A DNA stretch of 63,022 bases, taken from NCBI GenBank assembly GCA_910579835.1, contig CAJTWQ010000004.1, forward strand, positions 1 to 63,022. The letters run 5' to 3'. Position 1 is the first letter of the stretch. Every line of letters begins with the position of its first letter. Both the position numbers and the translations under genes were made by a program. A model generated the notes under the pieces. That model saw only the letters and a program-made list of their open reading frames with translations, did not search any database and was not told the DNA's origin. Positions 42,970 through 50,427 of this stretch are shown here, in pieces. This DNA is from an uncultured Ruminococcus sp. (GTDB lineage Bacteria > Bacillota > Clostridia > Oscillospirales > Ruminococcaceae).

Positions 42970-43325
42970 TAATTGATATTTTAAGGGCGTTTATTGTCGG
43001 GGGAATTATCTGTTCAGTAGGACAGCTTCTGATAGATTATACCAAGCTCACGCCGGCAAGAATTCTTACAGGTTTTGTGGTTGCCGGAGTAATACTGTCA
43101 GCAGTGGGAATTTATGCTCCTCTTGTTGAATTTGCAGGCGCAGGTGCAACAGTTCCTCTTACCGGATTTGGTCACACTCTTGCAGAAGGTATCCGCAAGA
43201 CAATTGAAGATGACGGATTTCTCGGTATCTTTACTGGCGGAATGACTGCTGCCGCAGGCGGTATAACGGCGGCTTTGCTTTTTGGACTCATAGCGTCTGC
43301 ATTATTTCCACAGAAAGATAAATAA
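42966..43325 (+). CDS. spoVAE: Stage V sporulation protein AE (SpoVAEb-like)
   Basis: 119 residues with four hydrophobic segments and the family pattern FIVGGIICSVGQLLIDYTKL, then GAGATVPLTGFGHTLAEGIR. It corresponds to the C-terminal membrane half of SpoVAE (often called SpoVAEb or SpoVAE2), part of the dipicolinate channel in the spore inner membrane. It overlaps spoVAD by four bases, so they are translated together. The soluble SpoVAEa half is not present downstream. Confidence 0.92.
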   Translation: MIIDILRAFIVGGIICSVGQLLIDYTKLTPARILTGFVVAGVILSAVGIYAPLVEFAGAGATVPLTGFGHTLAEGIRKTIEDDGFLGIFTGGMTAAAGGITAALLFGLIASALFPQKDK

Positions 43326-43330
43326 TAAAA

Positions 43331-43346
43331 TGTTTCACGTGAAACA
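43331..43346. promoter_or_regulatory. parS site, consensus
   Basis: An exact TGTTTCACGTGAAACA, beginning five bases after the spoVAE stop. It is the first of three sites within 105 bases. Confidence 0.95.
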
Positions 43347-43371
43347 AACTGCATACTTGTACAGTATTAAT

Positions 43372-43387
43372 TGTTTCACGTGAAACA
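43372..43387. promoter_or_regulatory. parS site, consensus
   Basis: A second exact 16-mer, 25 bases after the previous one. Flanking bases extend the palindrome (AATTGTTTC and GAAACAATT). Confidence 0.95.
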
Positions 43388-43419
43388 ATTAATATATCAT
43401 ACAGCCATGCGGCGCAAAA

Positions 43420-43435
43420 TGTTTCACATGAAACA
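43420..43435. promoter_or_regulatory. parS-like site, variant class, reversed
   Basis: TGTTTCACATGAAACA is the exact reverse complement of the variant found at 29334 and 30511. It completes a three-site cluster in the 190-base gap before the Ca2+ ATPase gene. Confidence 0.85.
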
Positions 43436-43515
43436 ATAGCATATCCTGTCCCGAAACAGCATATCTTATAACAGCAAAGCTTTAAAAAGAAAGGCTATTT
43501 TGAAAGGGTGAGCTT

Positions 43516-46158
43516 ATGGGACTTACAGAAAAGGAAGCGGCTGAAAGATTGAAAACGGACGGAGAAAATGTGCTTGCAGAAAGTAAGAGAACAGGGCCGG
43601 CAGGAATATTTATAGGTCAGTTCAAGGATGTAATGGTTATGATTCTGCTTATCGCTACGGCTGTATCGGTACTGCTTGGAGAAATAACAGATGCAGTGAC
43701 CATTATTCTCATTGTACTGCTTAATGCTGTTCTGGGCTTTATTCAGGAATACCGTACAGAGCACACCCTTGAAGCACTCAGATCAATGACTGCTCCAACA
43801 GCAAAGTGCTGGCGCGACGGCGTTCTCAAGGAAATAGAGGCGGCAAAGCTTGTAGTGGGAGATATGGTAGAGATAGAGGCAGGGGACAGAATACCGGCGG
43901 ACTGCACAGTGGTTAATGCATCGGGATTTTTTTCCGATGAGTCAATTCTGACCGGAGAATCGTCGGCTGTAGCGAAAAATCCGGGAAATCAAAGCGATAC
44001 GGATAATTCTCTGAATAAAGAAAATATTGTTTACTGTGGCGCGTCGGCAACAAAGGGAAGATGCCTTGCCCGTGTTATTGCAGTTGGCAGGCAGACTCAG
44101 ATGGGAAGAATTTCGGAAATGCTGACGGATATAGATAAAGAACAGACTCCTCTGCAAAAACGTCTTGCCGAGCTTGGAAGAGCAGTAGCGGTAATATGTC
44201 TTATCGTATGCATTGCAGTGTTCAGCGCAGGAGTTCTCCGCGGAGAAAAGGTTTTTGACATGCTAATGACGGGAATTACTATCGCTATTGCCGCAATTCC
44301 TGAGGGGCTTCCTGCAACGGTAACTATTGCTCTTGCTTTAGCAGTCAACAGAATGCTGAAACAAAAAGCATTAGTGAATAAGCTGCACAGCGTTGAGACA
44401 CTTGGATGCACCTCAGTGATATGTTCAGACAAGACCGGAACAATTACAGAAAATAAAATGACAGTAACTGAACTTGCTTCCGCAGGAGAGCGTTATTATT
44501 TCAGCGGAATGGGCTATCGCATCAGCGGAGGAGTTACAAAATCAGATGAGGGAATTGCTGTAAATCCAAAAAATGAAAAGTCGTTGACGGAGGCTCTGAT
44601 TTGCGGAGTTATTTGTTCAACGGCAAGGATCTCCGCTAAAATGCCGCCGAAAAGCCGCATCCGCGGACAGATCTCCGGCCGGGGAGAATGGGACGTCACC
44701 GGAGATCCGACCGAAGCGGCAATCCTTATTGCAGCGGCAAAAGCAGGCATTATGCAGACTGAGCTTGCTATAAGCATAAAAAGACTGGCTGAATTTCCGT
44801 TTGACAGCGAAAATCGTTTTATGGCTGTGCACTGTGCAGATCACAGTGAAAGAAGAATATATTTCAAGGGAGCGGAGGAAGTTCTGCTGCCCAGATGTTC
44901 TCAGTATATGGGGGAAAAAGGAGAAATTCTGCCATTGACAGCCAATGTGCGGCGTAAGCTTTCAGAAGCGGCGGCAGAGATGTCCGATAAGGCTTTGAGA
45001 GTGCTTGTACTGGCATCCTGCGTATCTGAGGAATTTGAGCCTGACAGGGGAAATCTTGTTTTTCTCGGACTTGTAGGCATGATAGATCCGCCTCGTGAAG
45101 AAGCAAAAACGGCAATAAGAAAATGTGCATCGGCGTCTGTAAGGACGGTAATGATTACCGGAGATCATAAAAATACAGCGGTTGCAGTTGCTAAAAAGGC
45201 TGGTCTGCTGAAAGGCGGAAAGGCAGTAACAGGGGCAGAGCTTGACAAAATGTCTGACGAGGAACTTGACAGAAATATAGGAAAGTATACTGTTTTTGCC
45301 CGTGTAGAACCGATACATAAGCTCAGGATAGTCCGCAGCTTTAAAAGAAAAGGAGAGATTGTGACTATGACCGGAGACGGAGTAAACGATGCTCCGGCAA
45401 TAAAGGAAGCGGATGTTGGCGTTGCAATGGGCATAACAGGAACAGATGTCACAAAGCAGGCGGCAGATGTGATTCTTCTTGACGACAACCTGGCTACTCT
45501 GGTGGGAGCCGTAGAACAGGGAAGATGTGTTTATTCCAATATACGGAAGTTTGTACGCTATCTTCTCTCCTGCAATATAGGCGAGGTTCTGACAATGTTT
45601 CTGGGTATAATTATGGGAATGCCGATAGTTTTGCTTCCCGTTCAGATACTTCTCGTAAATCTTGTCACCGATGGACTTCCGGCGATTGCTCTGGGAATGG
45701 AGCCGCCGGAGCGCGATATAATGAGCAAACCGCCGAGAAAATCATCAGAGGGATTCTTTTCCGGCGGTCTTATGGGGAAGATTGTTTTCAGAGGTATTTT
45801 TATCGGACTTTCAACTCTTGCCTCTTTTGCAATGATACTTCACACAGGAGGGTCAGTTGAGGCTGCAAGAACGGCGGCACTGATTACTCTTGTAATGTCG
45901 CAGCTAATACACGTTTTTGAATGTAAATCCGAGACTAAATCTCTGTTTCGTATCAATCTTTTTAGTAATATAAAGCTGATTTTAGCAGTTGGCGTATCCG
46001 CAGCGGCTCTTGCGGCAGCCGTTGTCGTTCCGCAGCTTCAGCCTGTTTTTGAGACAGTCAGATTATCTTCAGAGCAGCTCCTGACTGCATTGGGATTCAG
46101 CGCAGCAGTTCCGCTGCTGAGCAGCCTTACTATGTTTAATGGAAAGCGCGCAGACTGA
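43516..46158 (+). CDS. Calcium-translocating P-type ATPase
   Basis: An 880-residue P2A-type pump that exports Ca2+ using ATP. It has the actuator TGES (146-149), the phosphorylation site DKTGT (305-309) and the hinge TGDGVNDAPAIKEADVGVAM. Ten helices are predicted. The Ca2+ site residues characteristic of SERCA/PMCA are present: PEGL (262-265) in M4 and the NLVTDGLPA Asn/Asp pair in M6. The N-terminal cation ATPase domain is short (about 35 residues). It follows the parS cluster and is convergent with mazF. Nearby sporulation genes do not prove a spore role. Confidence 0.93.
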   Translation: MGLTEKEAAERLKTDGENVLAESKRTGPAGIFIGQFKDVMVMILLIATAVSVLLGEITDAVTIILIVLLNAVLGFIQEYRTEHTLEALRSMTAPTAKCWRDGVLKEIEAAKLVVGDMVEIEAGDRIPADCTVVNASGFFSDESILTGESSAVAKNPGNQSDTDNSLNKENIVYCGASATKGRCLARVIAVGRQTQMGRISEMLTDIDKEQTPLQKRLAELGRAVAVICLIVCIAVFSAGVLRGEKVFDMLMTGITIAIAAIPEGLPATVTIALALAVNRMLKQKALVNKLHSVETLGCTSVICSDKTGTITENKMTVTELASAGERYYFSGMGYRISGGVTKSDEGIAVNPKNEKSLTEALICGVICSTARISAKMPPKSRIRGQISGRGEWDVTGDPTEAAILIAAAKAGIMQTELAISIKRLAEFPFDSENRFMAVHCADHSERRIYFKGAEEVLLPRCSQYMGEKGEILPLTANVRRKLSEAAAEMSDKALRVLVLASCVSEEFEPDRGNLVFLGLVGMIDPPREEAKTAIRKCASASVRTVMITGDHKNTAVAVAKKAGLLKGGKAVTGAELDKMSDEELDRNIGKYTVFARVEPIHKLRIVRSFKRKGEIVTMTGDGVNDAPAIKEADVGVAMGITGTDVTKQAADVILLDDNLATLVGAVEQGRCVYSNIRKFVRYLLSCNIGEVLTMFLGIIMGMPIVLLPVQILLVNLVTDGLPAIALGMEPPERDIMSKPPRKSSEGFFSGGLMGKIVFRGIFIGLSTLASFAMILHTGGSVEAARTAALITLVMSQLIHVFECKSETKSLFRINLFSNIKLILAVGVSAAALAAAVVVPQLQPVFETVRLSSEQLLTALGFSAAVPLLSSLTMFNGKRAD

Positions 46159-46189
46159 TGCATACAGAGTATGCTGCAGCGTCAGTCTG
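46151..46189. terminator. Hairpin between convergent ATPase and mazF genes
   Basis: The outer arms CAGACTGA and TCAGTCTG and the inner arms GCATAC and GTATGC form an interrupted stem. It includes the ATPase stop codon. No strong T-run follows, so termination is uncertain. Confidence 0.4.
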
Positions 46190-46193
46190 TTGA

Positions 46194-46541
46194 TTATACC
46201 TCTAATCCAAAGCTGATAGACAGGGCGGTATTGACCTTATTCATAGATCTGAGGTCAAGCTCGCCCATTTTGTCTTTAAGGCGTTTTTTATCAATAGTTC
46301 GTATTTGTTCCAAAAGAACAATGCTGTCCTTGGCAAGACCGCACTTATCAGCCTGAACCTCGATATGGGTAGGCATTCTGGTTTTGTCACGCTGACTGGT
46401 AATAGCTGCCGCGATAACTGTGGGGCTATGCTTGTTTCCTACGTCGTTCTGAACGATAAGTACAGGTCTGATTCCGCCTTGTTCCGAGCCTACAACAGGG
46501 CTGAGATCGGCGTAATATATTTCTCCTCTTTTCACCGGCAT
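46194..46541 (-). CDS. mazF: MazF/NdoA-family endoribonuclease
   Basis: A 115-residue PemK/MazF toxin-like RNase that cuts mRNA at short sequence motifs. MPVKRGEIYYADLSPVVGSE, GGIRPVLIVQND and AAITSQRDKTRMPTHIEV match B. subtilis NdoA closely, with LLEQIRTIDKKRLKDKMG near the end. In Bacillus it is paired with the antitoxin NdoAI; no MazE-like open frame lies upstream within 350 bases. It may be controlled by a distant antitoxin, or be a regulatory RNase. The SD (aggag) is well separated from the ATG. Confidence 0.93.
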   Translation of the reverse strand: MPVKRGEIYYADLSPVVGSEQGGIRPVLIVQNDVGNKHSPTVIAAAITSQRDKTRMPTHIEVQADKCGLAKDSIVLLEQIRTIDKKRLKDKMGELDLRSMNKVNTALSISFGLEV

Positions 46542-46895
46542 AATTATTATCTCCTGTTTGTAATAGTTTCGTTGTTATGTCTATATTATTGTCCCTTTTC
46601 CGGGATTTTATTCAGTTTTAATACTTATATTTATTATATGCCGTGATTTGCAATAGTGTTATTTGGAAATATTGCATACATAACGTAGTTGAAATTTGTG
46701 TATTTTTTATATTGACAAATTATTTAATATGGTTTATAATATAAATATAAGACCGGCAGGAGAGACAGTAGTTAGCGTAGATTATTTTAAATATCATTCC
46801 ACTGATGTTATTAAGAATATAAAAGTTGCTTTTGCCGCAGATACATGGAAAATAGACATATATGAAATATACGAAGATTAAGAGGAGGAAATGAT
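46542..46895. other. Gene-free gap mazF to dockerin gene
   Basis: About 350 bases with no supported gene. It contains the promoter at 46712-46740 and an AT-rich 155-base leader for the dockerin gene. An open frame through the leader has no usable start codon after the predicted transcription start, so I left it out. Confidence 0.5.
46712..46740 (+). promoter_or_regulatory. Strong promoter of the dockerin gene
   Basis: TTGACA and TATAAT, both perfect, are separated by 17 bases. The leader to the start codon is about 150 bases. Confidence 0.8.
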
Positions 46896-47654
46896 ATGAA
46901 AAAGTTTATAAGCGCATTATCCGCTGCCGTTCTGGGAGTATCGTCTATGGCTTCTATAGCTGCATTCGCCGATGCTTCTGCTGAAACCCCAGTCCACATA
47001 TATGGCGATGTAAATGAAAATGGAATTATTGACTGTTCTGACGCTACTACGATTTTAAGATTTGTTACCCGCTTATTAAGCGGTACTGCCGATAATCCGG
47101 TTGTGTCTCCGGAAGAAATAAAAGATGAGTTTTATTGCTTTGACGGTATTATGAAATACGGTGATGTTGACGGTAACGGAACAATTACTTTAGCAGATGC
47201 TACACATGTTCTTCGGCTATATACATTGCTCAGTTCCGGAGCGACTGCGGAGGCAGAGGAGCTTTACACTGTGCTTACAGATGAGAAAATTGATCTTTCG
47301 GGTGTGAAGAATGATTTAATGCTCGGTGATATAAATGAAAATGGAAAGCTTGATATGTGCGATGTTGCACTGGTGCAGGCATATGTGGTAGGGTTATCTA
47401 TCGAAATGTCAGAAGATGAAATCGCTGATGAAATGCCATATGTTGATAATGTAAAGAAATATATATCACGCGTAAGCAATGACGGTACAGCCAGCTTGAC
47501 ATATGCCACATTATTATTAAGAAATGTTGTTGCTACTAAGGAAGGCAAAGCAGAGTATGACGCCTATTTAGAAAGAAGAGAGACGGATACCAGAGACAGC
47601 GATCTTAATATTATTTTTGACGACTACGGCATAACTGTTGACTTTTTGAATTAA
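46896..47654 (+). CDS. Secreted protein built of dockerin-type repeats
   Basis: 252 residues with a signal peptide (about 1-26, SSMASIAAFADASAE). It has no catalytic or binding domain, only dockerin-like Ca2+-binding segments: GDVNENGIIDCSDATTILRF, GDVDGNGTITLADATHVLRL and GDINENGKLDMCDVALVQAY. A degenerate fourth, RVSNDGTASLTYATLLLRN, lacks the calcium ligands. The Asx-rich loop followed by a helix is the dockerin F-hand. Two dockerin pairs in one chain suggest an adaptor or competitor for cohesins, not an enzyme. A strong gaggaggaa site precedes the ATG. Confidence 0.85.
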   Translation: MKKFISALSAAVLGVSSMASIAAFADASAETPVHIYGDVNENGIIDCSDATTILRFVTRLLSGTADNPVVSPEEIKDEFYCFDGIMKYGDVDGNGTITLADATHVLRLYTLLSSGATAEAEELYTVLTDEKIDLSGVKNDLMLGDINENGKLDMCDVALVQAYVVGLSIEMSEDEIADEMPYVDNVKKYISRVSNDGTASLTYATLLLRNVVATKEGKAEYDAYLERRETDTRDSDLNIIFDDYGITVDFLN

Positions 47655-47836
47655 TACTAACCCTCGATCAACCTATTGAAAATCTTGACGGCTATAATTC
47701 CATTTCTCTGCGTCAGATACTCTTGCCATAAGACAGTATGCCGGCAGGTATCTTTCTTGATAAATGAAATTCTATCCGCCGATTTTTTCAACAGAACGAT
47801 CGGGGATTAGTATAAAGATCTCTTAATGTTATAAAA
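47655..47836. other. Gap after the dockerin gene with a possible gene remnant
   Basis: A minus-strand frame open for about 45 codons (about 47657-47800) would read SADRISFIKKDTCRHTVLWQ, then EYLTQRNGIIAVKIFNRLIE. It has no convincing ribosome site or ATG. It may be the decayed end of a gene. Confidence 0.25.
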
Positions 47837-47862
47837 ACTCCCCTGCCAAAAGACAGGGGAGT
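47837..47862. terminator. Bidirectional terminator
   Basis: ACTCCCCTG pairs with CAGGGGAGT around an 8-base loop, with an A-run to the left and T-rich sequence to the right. It lies between the dockerin gene and convergent hydF. Confidence 0.8.
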
Positions 47863-47866
47863 ATCT

Positions 47867-49066
47867 TTATTTTATAAGTTTTTGCAGTTCCGGAAAAATA
47901 CCAAGACTGCGTTTGAGTATTCCGTTCATTTTTGCAAGAGCAATTCCGTAATTGGTAAAAGGAACATTCTGAGCTTCAGCCGTCTTCATACGGAAAGCCA
48001 TTTCACGCTCATTGAGCATACATCCGCCGCAATGAATAACAAGGCTGATTCCGGACAGGTCTTCCGGAAATTCCCGGCCGGAGGAGAGTTTGATTTTTAG
48101 CGATTTTCCTGTAGTTTTTTTCAGCAGGGCAGGCAATTTCACACTGCCTATATCGCCGCACTGTCTGTGATGAGTACATCCCTCTGAGATGAGCACCGTG
48201 TTCCCGTCGCAAAGAGAATCAATAGCGGCGGCGCCTCTGACAGCAGCATCAAGAAAATCCTTATATCTTGCCATAAGGATCGAAAAAGAGGTCAGAGGAA
48301 TATCTTCCGGTACGATCCTGCTGACATATCCGAAAGCCTGACTGTCGGTAATAAGCATTTTAGGCTTAGTATTCAGTTTTGCAAGGGTTTCTTCAAGCTG
48401 AAATTCTTTGGTGAAAACTGCCGCTGCGCCAGCGTCCAGTATATCGCGCAGGGTTTGCACCTGAGGAAGAATCATTCTTCCTTTCGGAGCGGCAGCGTCT
48501 ATTGGAGTCACAAGTACCGTAAGATCGCCGGGAGCAAGCATATCTCCTATGATCCGTCTTTCCGATCTGTCCGTTTTTGCAAGAGAAGCAATTTTTTCTT
48601 TCAGCTCGCGGATATTGCTTTTATTCAGCGCGCTTACGGAAATTTCATTCTCATTTTTCGGTACAATTTCCGCGAGATCGGATTTATTGTAAACCGTCAG
48701 AAATGGTATGTTTCTTTCAAGGAACATCTCTGTAAGCTGGGTATCCGTATCGGAAATCCCCTCGGCAGCGTCCACAATGAGCACGGCAATATCAGTGCGA
48801 TTGAGTATCTGCTGTGTTTTTTTTACTCGGAGACTTCCAAGTTCCCCCTCATCGTCATATCCGGGAGTATCAATTATCAAGACCGGTCCTATAGGAAGAA
48901 GTTCCATCGCCTTTGTTACAGGATCGGTAGTAGTTCCCTTAACATCGGAAACAACGGAAAGCTCCTGTCCAGTAACGGCGTTGACAATGCTTGATTTTCC
49001 GGCGTTTCTTTTACCAAAAAAGCCTATATGAAGCCTTTCACCGGACGGCGTATCGTTAAGATTCAT
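47867..49066 (-). CDS. hydF: [FeFe] hydrogenase maturation GTPase HydF
   Basis: HydF is the scaffold GTPase on which the diiron subcluster of [FeFe] hydrogenase is assembled before transfer to HydA. The 399-residue protein has an N-terminal G domain with GKRNAGKSS, KGTTTDP, DTPGYDDEG and NKSD. A dimerisation region follows. The C-terminal [4Fe-4S] domain shows EGCTHHRQCGDIG and HCGGCMLNEREM. HydE and HydG are not in this window. It lies 13 bases after the dehydrogenase gene, so it may share its transcript. It implies hydrogen metabolism in this anaerobe. Confidence 0.94.
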   Translation of the reverse strand: MNLNDTPSGERLHIGFFGKRNAGKSSIVNAVTGQELSVVSDVKGTTTDPVTKAMELLPIGPVLIIDTPGYDDEGELGSLRVKKTQQILNRTDIAVLIVDAAEGISDTDTQLTEMFLERNIPFLTVYNKSDLAEIVPKNENEISVSALNKSNIRELKEKIASLAKTDRSERRIIGDMLAPGDLTVLVTPIDAAAPKGRMILPQVQTLRDILDAGAAAVFTKEFQLEETLAKLNTKPKMLITDSQAFGYVSRIVPEDIPLTSFSILMARYKDFLDAAVRGAAAIDSLCDGNTVLISEGCTHHRQCGDIGSVKLPALLKKTTGKSLKIKLSSGREFPEDLSGISLVIHCGGCMLNEREMAFRMKTAEAQNVPFTNYGIALAKMNGILKRSLGIFPELQKLIK

Positions 49067-49079
49067 AGCGTATCACCGA

Positions 49080-50027
49080 TTAAAATTCTATCTGATCAAT
49101 AACGTTTCTCAGAGCGGCGGCGCTTGCCTGAAGCTTTTTGATCTCATCGTCTGTAAGCTTTGGGGTGACCTCTCTCTCGATACCGTTGCTTCCGATGACG
49201 GCAGGCAGACTGAGACATACGTCATTGATGCCGAATTTATCCTGAATCAAGTAAGAAACGGTAATAATATTATTGGAGTCGCGAAGAATAGAATCGCAGA
49301 TTTTATTTACAGCCATGCCAATTGCAAAGAACGTAGCTCCCTTGCGTTTGATGACTTCCGAGCCTGCTTTGCGGACTTCCTCAATTATTTGATCCTCATC
49401 AAGATCGCCATGATCCTGCGCTTCAATATATTCGTCCATTTCAACGCCGGCAATGCTCGTCAGCGACCACGGAATAAAGGATGAATCGCCGTGCTCGCCA
49501 AAAACATATGCGTGAACGCTGTTCGGGCTAAGCTCAAGATGGTCAGCAATAATTGCGCGAAGACGTGAAGTATCAAGCGCCGTACCGGAGCCGATAACCT
49601 GTTTTGGCGAAAGATTTGTACATTTCAGAATCGTATATGTAAGTATGTCAACAGGATTGCTGACGATAAGATAAATGGCATCGGGAGCGTATCTTGCAAT
49701 TTGCGGCATAACTTCCTTGATGATATTCACGTTCGTTCGTGCAAGTTCAAGACGAGTCTGACCAGGTTTTCTGCCGATACCGAGGGTTACAATAACAATG
49801 TCAGAGCCGGCGGCGTCTTCATATGTGCCGTCATAAATTTCAACGTTGTGTCCAAAGGAAACGCCCTGGCGGATGTCCATCGCTTCACCCTTAGCCTTAG
49901 CCTTATTAATATCAACCAGAACGATGTCGGAACAAGTTCCGCCCACTGCAAATGTGTATGCTATAGTTGCACCAACGTTTCCAACGCCGAGTATGGTAAT
50001 CTTAGTGCCCTTTTTTTTCTCTCCCAT
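49080..50027 (-). CDS. L-lactate/malate dehydrogenase family protein
   Basis: A 315-residue NAD-dependent 2-hydroxyacid dehydrogenase. It has the Rossmann motif ITILGVGNVGATIAYTFAVG, the catalytic-loop stretch LGIGRKPGQTRLELARTN, VSNPVDILTY, the catalytic His in VFGEHGDSSF, and KGATFFAIGMAVNKI. The family is certain; the substrate is less so. The mobile-loop position that is Gln in typical LDH (before KPG) is Arg here, which in family studies favours malate or oxaloacetate, while the GAT threonine is LDH-like. Homologues are usually labelled L-lactate dehydrogenase. It has its own promoter and is followed by hydF. Confidence 0.85.
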   Translation of the reverse strand: MGEKKKGTKITILGVGNVGATIAYTFAVGGTCSDIVLVDINKAKAKGEAMDIRQGVSFGHNVEIYDGTYEDAAGSDIVIVTLGIGRKPGQTRLELARTNVNIIKEVMPQIARYAPDAIYLIVSNPVDILTYTILKCTNLSPKQVIGSGTALDTSRLRAIIADHLELSPNSVHAYVFGEHGDSSFIPWSLTSIAGVEMDEYIEAQDHGDLDEDQIIEEVRKAGSEVIKRKGATFFAIGMAVNKICDSILRDSNNIITVSYLIQDKFGINDVCLSLPAVIGSNGIEREVTPKLTDDEIKKLQASAAALRNVIDQIEF

Positions 50028-50059
50028 AGTATGACCTCCTTAGGAATTTATACATTTTA

Positions 50060-50088
50060 ATTATAGCATAAATCAGTAGAAATATCAA
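50060..50088 (-). promoter_or_regulatory. Dehydrogenase promoter
   Basis: On the minus strand TTGATA and TATAAT are 17 bases apart, about 35 bases upstream of the ATG. No clear Rex operator was seen. Confidence 0.7.
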
Positions 50089-50298
50089 GAGAATTACGGA
50101 AAAATGTAAATTTAAACAAATGTATATTTTTTTCAACCATATTTTTTTCCTATGTGGAGTTTTTGCAGAAAGAATATGGAAGGCGCCGCACAAAGTCCGC
50201 CTTAAGGCTTTGTACTGAATCTGCCTGCATATTTTTCGTCATTTACGCCATTGGCGTACACAGAAACTCTTTGAAATACGGCAATACCAATTGGTATA

Positions 50299-50352
50299 TG
50301 AATATTATTCTATTAAATGTGAATATTTTGTGGTATAATGAATATTTATTCA
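50299..50352. promoter_or_regulatory. ARG boxes upstream of argG
   Basis: TGAATATTTATTCA at 50339-50352 fits the ArgR/AhrC half-site pattern TGAAT-WWWW-ATTCA perfectly. An imperfect copy with a 3-base centre (TGAAT-att-ATTCT) lies at 50299-50311, and a lone TGAAT half-site at 50320-50324. The perfect box ends 7 bases before the argG -35, so ArgR with arginine should repress. Confidence 0.75.
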
Positions 50353-50359
50353 ATTCCCC

Positions 50360-50387
50360 TTGACAATGGAAATATTTTGTGTATAAT
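50360..50387 (+). promoter_or_regulatory. argG promoter
   Basis: TTGACA and TATAAT, both perfect, are 16 bases apart. The leader to argG is about 35 bases. Confidence 0.8.
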
Positions 50388-50427
50388 AGAATTATCAGCT
50401 AAAATTAATATTACGGAGGTAATTAAA

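Larger units (their letters stand above)
50028..50427. other. Divergent control region ldh-argG
   Basis: 400 gene-free bases. They hold the dehydrogenase promoter (50060-50088), an ACGCC-att-GGCGT dyad (about 50247-50259), a perfect 14-bp palindrome ATACCAATTGGTAT (50284-50297), the ARG boxes (50299-50352) and the argG promoter (50360-50387). Confidence 0.7.

Noticed and set aside
26846..43435. Classical Noc binding sites (ATTTCCCGGGAAAT type)
   Set aside because: No match was noticed in the gaps read; only parS-type sites were found.
46696..46881. 61-codon plus-strand open frame before the dockerin gene
   Set aside because: Its start lies upstream of the -35. After the predicted transcription start no ATG, GTG or TTG is in frame. 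I treat it as leader.
50338..50427. N-terminal extension of argG
   Set aside because: The extra codons overlap the promoter and the ARG box, and the family start with a ribosome site lies at MDKKDIKK.
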